Assembly (NCBI GenBank): GCA_900088475.1
Contig: FLMG01001607.1
Span: forward strand, 1 to 13,643
Direction of reading: 5' to 3'
DNA: 13,643 bases
From: Hyphochytrium catenoides
Taxonomy: Eukaryota; Sar; Hyphochytriomycetes; Hyphochytriales; Hyphochytriaceae
Each line of letters begins with the position of its first letter. Position 1 is the stretch's first letter. The notes beneath the pieces were generated by a model, which did no database searches, was not told the origin of the DNA, and worked only from the letters and a program-made list of their open reading frames with translations. Positions 9,193 through 13,643 of the stretch are shown in pieces. The translations under genes and the position numbers were made by a program.

Positions 9193-12100
9193 TTAGCTCA
9201 CAGTGCAGTTAACAGTGGAGTTCTCTTCTCCTTCCGCTTGTGAAGCAACTGGCAAGGGAGACTCACGCGCTGAGGAGGACGGGGGAGGAGGAAGAAGAGA
9301 CGGTGGTTCTAGGGGTAACCGCATCCCTTCTAGCCCTCTTACCACGGAGGACTGTGAAGTCAAAGGGGAGATGGAGTTGTGAGAGCTCTGAGAGTGATCA
9401 GCTGGTTTTGATGGACTACTCCAATCGCCTGATGAACCTTGGTGAGGGCTGCTGGGTTGCCTCTGAGGAGAGAGAAACTCTTGACCTTCCTTCCAGAGCT
9501 CTTGCGAGTTTGTTGCCACGGAAGGGTCAAGCCTGCCACTGGGGACATCACGGGAGTTAACTGCGAGAAGATTTCTTCTACCGCTTCCATCGCGAACAGG
9601 AGAAGCGAGTGCATTCAGATGTTGTCCTGAGGTCTGAGGCTGCTTGTAAGGGGACCGAGGAGGGCGCCGACTTGTTGACGGAGATGGAGGTACCGCTTGA
9701 GGCGCGGGGAATCGACTTCCTGCTGCCTTAGTCTCTGACTGAAGCAGATGACTTCGGTCGAGACGGAAGAACCTAGAAATATCTTGGCAAACAGCTTCAA
9801 AGCTCTGATAAGTGCGGACAGCGCCTCTCATCCACTTGGCCAGCATATTTTGATTGTCCAACTGCTCAAAGCGACTGTCTAGCAACACAATGGTCCCATA
9901 GTCGCCTTTGTGCCTAAGACACCGTCCAATCGCCTGATTGAGTGCCCGGAACGCCTGGAGAGCGTACCAATGGTCACCGCTGACCAGCAACCCCCTCCGG
10001 TCCTGCTTGTTACCTGTGCCCTGAGCTCGCCGGACGTCATTATACTTCCGCTTCTTCTGCACTTTGGCGTCCACAAAGTTCGGATACGGGATTCCGACAC
10101 ATATGACACCGCGCTGCAAAACAAAGTCAAAATTTTGGTGCGCGAAGGAGAACCCTTAGCTGACAGGAAGAGGTAAGGAGAGGACGAGGAATAAGGCAAG
10201 GAAGCAGGCCGGCATAGAGAGGATAAGCCTATCTGTTTGCATTGCCCGGGACCAAAAGCGGGAAGTGCGAGACTATGGATAGCTGACGCGGCTCTGTGGT
10301 AACAGCGAAAGCGAATGGATGCCTGCCGGTCCCATCCCAGAAGAAGGAACAGGAAGCCGAAAGACCAGAGATAGATACGGCAAAGAGAACACCAGCACAC
10401 GGGAAAGACGCTGAGGGCTAAGGAATGTGAAAGGGAGAGTCTCAGCTTCCGCCTACCGCAAAGTCGTCGTTAAAACTGATACCCTCAGAGACTCGTCCTC
10501 GGTACACTGCAAAGAGAACACCTCCTTTAGGACGCTTGGAGGCCTGTAAGTAGCGCTCCTTCAACAGCTCGAACCGGTCACCGCCCTCTGGAAAAGAGGT
10601 AACAATAGATTAGAGACGGAGAAGGCAAAGATTCAGAGCAGCGGATTAGCCAAGAAGAGTGTTAGGATGTCCTGACAGACCGAGGGACAGGCAAGAGGGT
10701 TGCCTTATAGATCTAGAGGAAGAGAAAGTGGAAGTAAAGGGACAGTGCAAGCCCAACCTGACTTCAGCTCAGCCAGCACCTCATCTTTCATCTCTCGAAG
10801 CTTCAATAACAACCCTGTTTCCGTCCATCGCGCTAAGGGCCACAAGTAAGCATGTGATAATCACAAGGGAAGAGCCATGATAATAAATGAACGACAGGTC
10901 AGTAAGAGGCAGGAAGATTGGTCTGGAAGGAGCCAGTAAGATGAGGGTTGCCGTACTGAAGAGCTTGGCTAGCAGATCATAGGAGGGGAGGAAGACTAGA
11001 ACATTCTTCGGAATAACCCTCAGCAGGTCTATGAGACACTCTCCGAGCTCATCCTGATATCGTAAAGTCTGCACAACCCCGTGCACCCCTAGCCATTTAG
11101 CAGACAGCCAAATCAGTACAGGGGCACATAAGGGCGAGGAAATATGTTACAAAGGTGACAAGAAGATAGAAGCGGCAGCCTATAGGGCGTGTAAGGTGAG
11201 AGCATCCAACAGATGACTAATTGTGACAGTAGCCCGTCAAGAACTGGACCCAGGGAGCCGGGAGAAGCCAAGCACCAGGAAGGGATTGGTACGAACCTTT
11301 CATAACAAGGTTGTTCCTGGCAGAAACGACAGGGATCAGGAGCTGGCTAGGTAGATCCACTACGTGGCGTCCCTCCAAGCGGTTCTCAGGCGGAGTTCTG
11401 ATACAGAAGTTCTCGCCCAGCTCGGAGACGAAGGACTCCATCGGCTAAGGTTAGGAAAGTGGCATTTTGTCAAAGGAAGAGAGAAGGAGAATTGTGAGTC
11501 TCCAAGCAAGCTAAAGGATGCCACTGAGACGGAAACTGAAGGACACGGATACGGACTATAAAGTGAAAGCTCCTCTTTGACAGGAAAAGAGCACAAGCCG
11601 CCCATACCGCAAGCGTTCCGCTAGCCAGGATAATAGACATCGCTTGTTGGGAGAGTTGTCCGAAGGTCACCGCGGAGTTCATTAACCACAAGGAGAGGAC
11701 CGAAGTCCACCTCTTTCGAAGCTGCCAAAGAACAAAGAGGTCATTGGCGAAAGAATGAGTGCGGGGAGATGCACGAAGAAGAAACGCGAATGATGGTAAT
11801 AACAGATAATCAAGGATGAATTTTCTTGCTTACGTCCTGCTCGTCTTCTTTGACCTTGACGTTAGGAGTTGCCTTTTTATTATAAAAGAGGCATTAGCAG
11901 ATGGTTTACACGCTGCTTTCTCTTCCAGTGATCGCCTTTCTGGTGCGCCTCTGTTCGCAGCTCCGTCTCTGCCGCCGTCCTACTGCCGTTTCCCAGTAAA
12001 AGTCGCACACCCAATCTCTCTCTTCTTTACTATGCTACCTCATCTGTCAAGGCGCGGACGGTGAACCTTCTTACCTTGATGTAAACCACATAGTCCGAGG

Positions 12101-13598
12101 TGTTGTTCACTAGAAAGCAGAGAGCGACGAGGACCTGGTGGCGTTCAAGGTTAGATGATGATGAGAGTGGAAAGCCACTTTGAGGCCCCACTGGGTGGTA
12201 GCTTAAGGTAGCTTAGGCTGCCTTTTTAAGGTTCACAGCGTCGCTCATTTCATGTCTCTTCTAGGTTTCTCTGCCAAGACCTTAATCTGACCCTCCCTAC
12301 CCTTTGTCAGCTGTACTGACCGCATATAGTGACAACAGCGTTGCAACATGAAGACGAAGGTCAAAATAGTATAGGACAAAGAGAAAGATTGGAGCAATTG
12401 AACTGAGGGGACAAATCGACACAAAAAACCGGTGGCATGGCTATGAAAGCAGTCCCAACGCACTACAATCTCAGAGAACTTGAGGTGGCAATCCATGGGT
12501 TGGTCTCACCTTCTCGACAGCATCCACTTGCGAACCCAGTTTGTCGAGAAGCCCTGCCTCTTGCATGTACTTTGTGATGGTAGAGAGCCCGTTCCTGGCC
12601 TCAAGAACTGCCTTCATTTCGAGCTGCATCTCTAGTAGGAAGCCGTCCACTTGGTTGAAAGGCTGATACTGCGCCGCTGCCTGCCTTTGGAGAAAACCAC
12701 TCCACTCTCGCAGGATCACTTCTCGACTGCTGTAAGTCATACAGACCGGGCAAAGAATGAAGAAAGAGGGAAGGGAATGGAAGAAGTAAGGGAGAGAAGT
12801 CAGACTGTGGACGTCGCGCACGGTTGAGCTGTTAATGAAGAACATACTTCCCGTTCGATCTCGTCTTGTTGGCATCGAAGTTCCGTAAGAAACTCTCTTT
12901 CTCGTGTTGCATCAGATTTACCATGCCCGCCAGGACCATCTTGCATTTAAATGCTGATGAAAGACAATGGTGAGGATAAGTGCTCCAGATGACGGGTTCT
13001 ATAATGGCTAGAAGACTGCCATAACCGGAGTGGCTGGACATAGGAAAGGACAGCGGAGGTACAAGGGACTGAAGTTGCAGCCACCCGAGCTCAATAATCT
13101 CAGCAAGATGCGTCGGATGAAGGCTCGCCCTACCGGCTTCGTTAGCTTCAGCAAACAGTCGGGACCGCTCTTCGCTGGCACTGAAGTTTGAGAAGAAAAA
13201 AAGTAGCTCCAGCACCAGCGTTAGGTCTAGGTCAAGAGACCCGCCCTCTCTGCAAAAACATTGTAGGTTACTAGTTAGCCAGTGCGGGATACTATGGAGA
13301 GGAGGATAAGGAGAAGGCGGACGCTTACTTCAGTGAACGTGAGAGAAAGCTAGTACTAAGAGCAGGATTCGCCTTTCCTTCCTAAAGAAAAGTTGTCATT
13401 TACCTACAAACATCTTCAACGTTGTGCGCTTCATCAATCTAGGGGGAGAAGCAGAACAGCAGCGATTCAGGGGCACTACAAGGGGAGAGAGAGGCTTTCC
13501 GCTCTACATCGTACCACAATTACGCTGTCTCTCAGCTCCAGCTTCTTCGCCTTGCGGATGATGGGGTCGATGATGTAGTTATAAGGACAAATGATGAC
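9193..13598 (-). CDS. BRIP1 (FANCJ): FANCJ/BRIP1-type Fe-S DNA helicase, 3' part (5' end beyond window), 13 exons
   Basis: On the minus strand the exons are 13598-13515, 13438-13404, 13249-13026, 12953-12848, 12729-12510, 12134-12075, 11872-11834, 11721-11608, 11444-11297, 11088-10957, 10832-10758, 10587-10457 and 10113-9193, giving about 762 residues in phase. Landmarks in order are CPYNYIID (last Fe-S cysteine), IDEAHNVED (motif II, DEAH), LWLMNSAVTF, ASGTLA joined to PMESFVSELG (motif III region), VLVFLPSYDLLAKL (IV), RGRVSEGISFNDDFA joined to RGVICVGIPYPN (V) and ALNQAIGRCLRHKGDYG (VI). The RALNQ-GRCLRH wording fits FANCJ better than RTEL1 or DDX11. The family unwinds DNA 5' to 3' in crosslink repair and at G-quadruplexes. 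About 188 C-terminal residues are Ser/Pro-rich and probably disordered; I see no SPxF BRCA1-binding motif. The boundary of exons 3 and 4 is uncertain (13063/12939 also fits). Walker A and the upstream Fe-S cysteines lie outside the window. Confidence 0.92.
11834..11872 (-). other. 39-nt exon of the helicase gene
   Basis: This exon encodes ATPNVKVKEDEQD in phase 0 on both sides, between a GTAAGC donor and an acceptor reading ataataaaaag. A TGCTAAT-like branch site and a pyrimidine run lie just upstream. It joins TSDYVVYIK to LRKRWTSVLSLWLM, a charged and variable linker in FANCJ proteins. Skipping it would keep the frame. It contains a VKED (psi-K-x-E) sequence, the short consensus for SUMO attachment, which is easily met by chance. 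Confidence 0.65.
13404..13438 (-). other. 35-nt microexon carrying the DEAH box
   Basis: The exon encodes IDEAHNVEDVC plus two bases of an Arg codon. It lies between a 76-nt intron (13514-13439, ending in a good pyrimidine tract and tag) and a 154-nt intron starting GTAAAT. It contains the whole Walker B/DEAH motif needed for ATP hydrolysis. Its length is not a multiple of three, so skipping removes the catalytic motif and shifts the frame. Confidence 0.9.
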
Positions 13599-13643
13599 CT
13601 AACAGACCCGCCGCAGACCAAGAAAGTGAGCGAGGCCGTCAAA

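Noticed and set aside
9879-10400. 173-codon minus-strand ORF overlapping the helicase last exon
   Set aside because: It is a shadow frame. The helicase frame carries motif VI and runs on to the C terminus.
9193-13598. RTEL1 or DDX11 identity for the helicase
   Set aside because: The CPYNY, LMNSAVTF, WYALQAFRALNQ and GRCLRH wording agrees best with FANCJ. The call rests on remembered family sequences, so a tree would settle it.
1-13643. tRNA genes, rRNA, CRISPR arrays, bacterial operons or phage genes
   Set aside because: No B-box-like tRNA core, no regularly spaced repeats and no prokaryotic gene layout were seen. The spliced genes show a nuclear eukaryotic genome.

Overview
This is nuclear DNA from a eukaryote. 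It carries three recognisable housekeeping genes, all split by short GT-AG introns of about 72-415 nt. Exons are small, some only 29-39 nt, intergenic gaps are short, and the base composition is balanced. TAG and TAA are used as ordinary stops, so the standard genetic code fits. This suggests a compact, intron-rich genome such as a protist, an alga or an early-branching fungus. I cannot place it more closely from sequence alone.

Layout. Positions 1-2697 hold no gene I recognise. The best coding signal there is a 180-codon open frame at 5-548 (+), broken by one TAG and ending at a good splice donor. Positions 2698-5393 (+) hold a complete 7-exon gene for the ribosome-biogenesis WD40 protein SOF1/DCAF13 (448 aa). 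Converging on it, 7937-5681 (-) is a complete 6-exon mitochondrial citrate/tricarboxylate carrier (317 aa), which includes a 29-nt microexon. Positions 7938-9192 hold the carrier's 5' side, three CT/GA microsatellite tracts (one with an alternating CG run), an unproven small ORF, and the 3' side of the next gene. Positions 13598-9193 (-) hold the 3' part of a FANCJ/BRIP1-type iron-sulphur DNA helicase, 13 exons from the last Fe-S cysteine and the DEAH box to a Ser/Pro-rich tail. The 5' part of this gene lies beyond the right edge.

The three genes serve unrelated functions: pre-rRNA processing, citrate export from mitochondria, and DNA interstrand crosslink or G-quadruplex repair. There is no operon or functional cluster. 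The carrier and the helicase lie in tandem on the minus strand, and SOF1 and the carrier are tail to tail, about 290 bp apart.

I rebuilt each exon chain by hand, from splice-site phase and from remembered family conservation. I see no new biological system here. The points worth a second look concern gene structure: microexons, a tandem NAGNAG acceptor, weak splice sites, the ORF just behind the helicase stop, the repeat-rich spacer, and the broken frame at the left edge.
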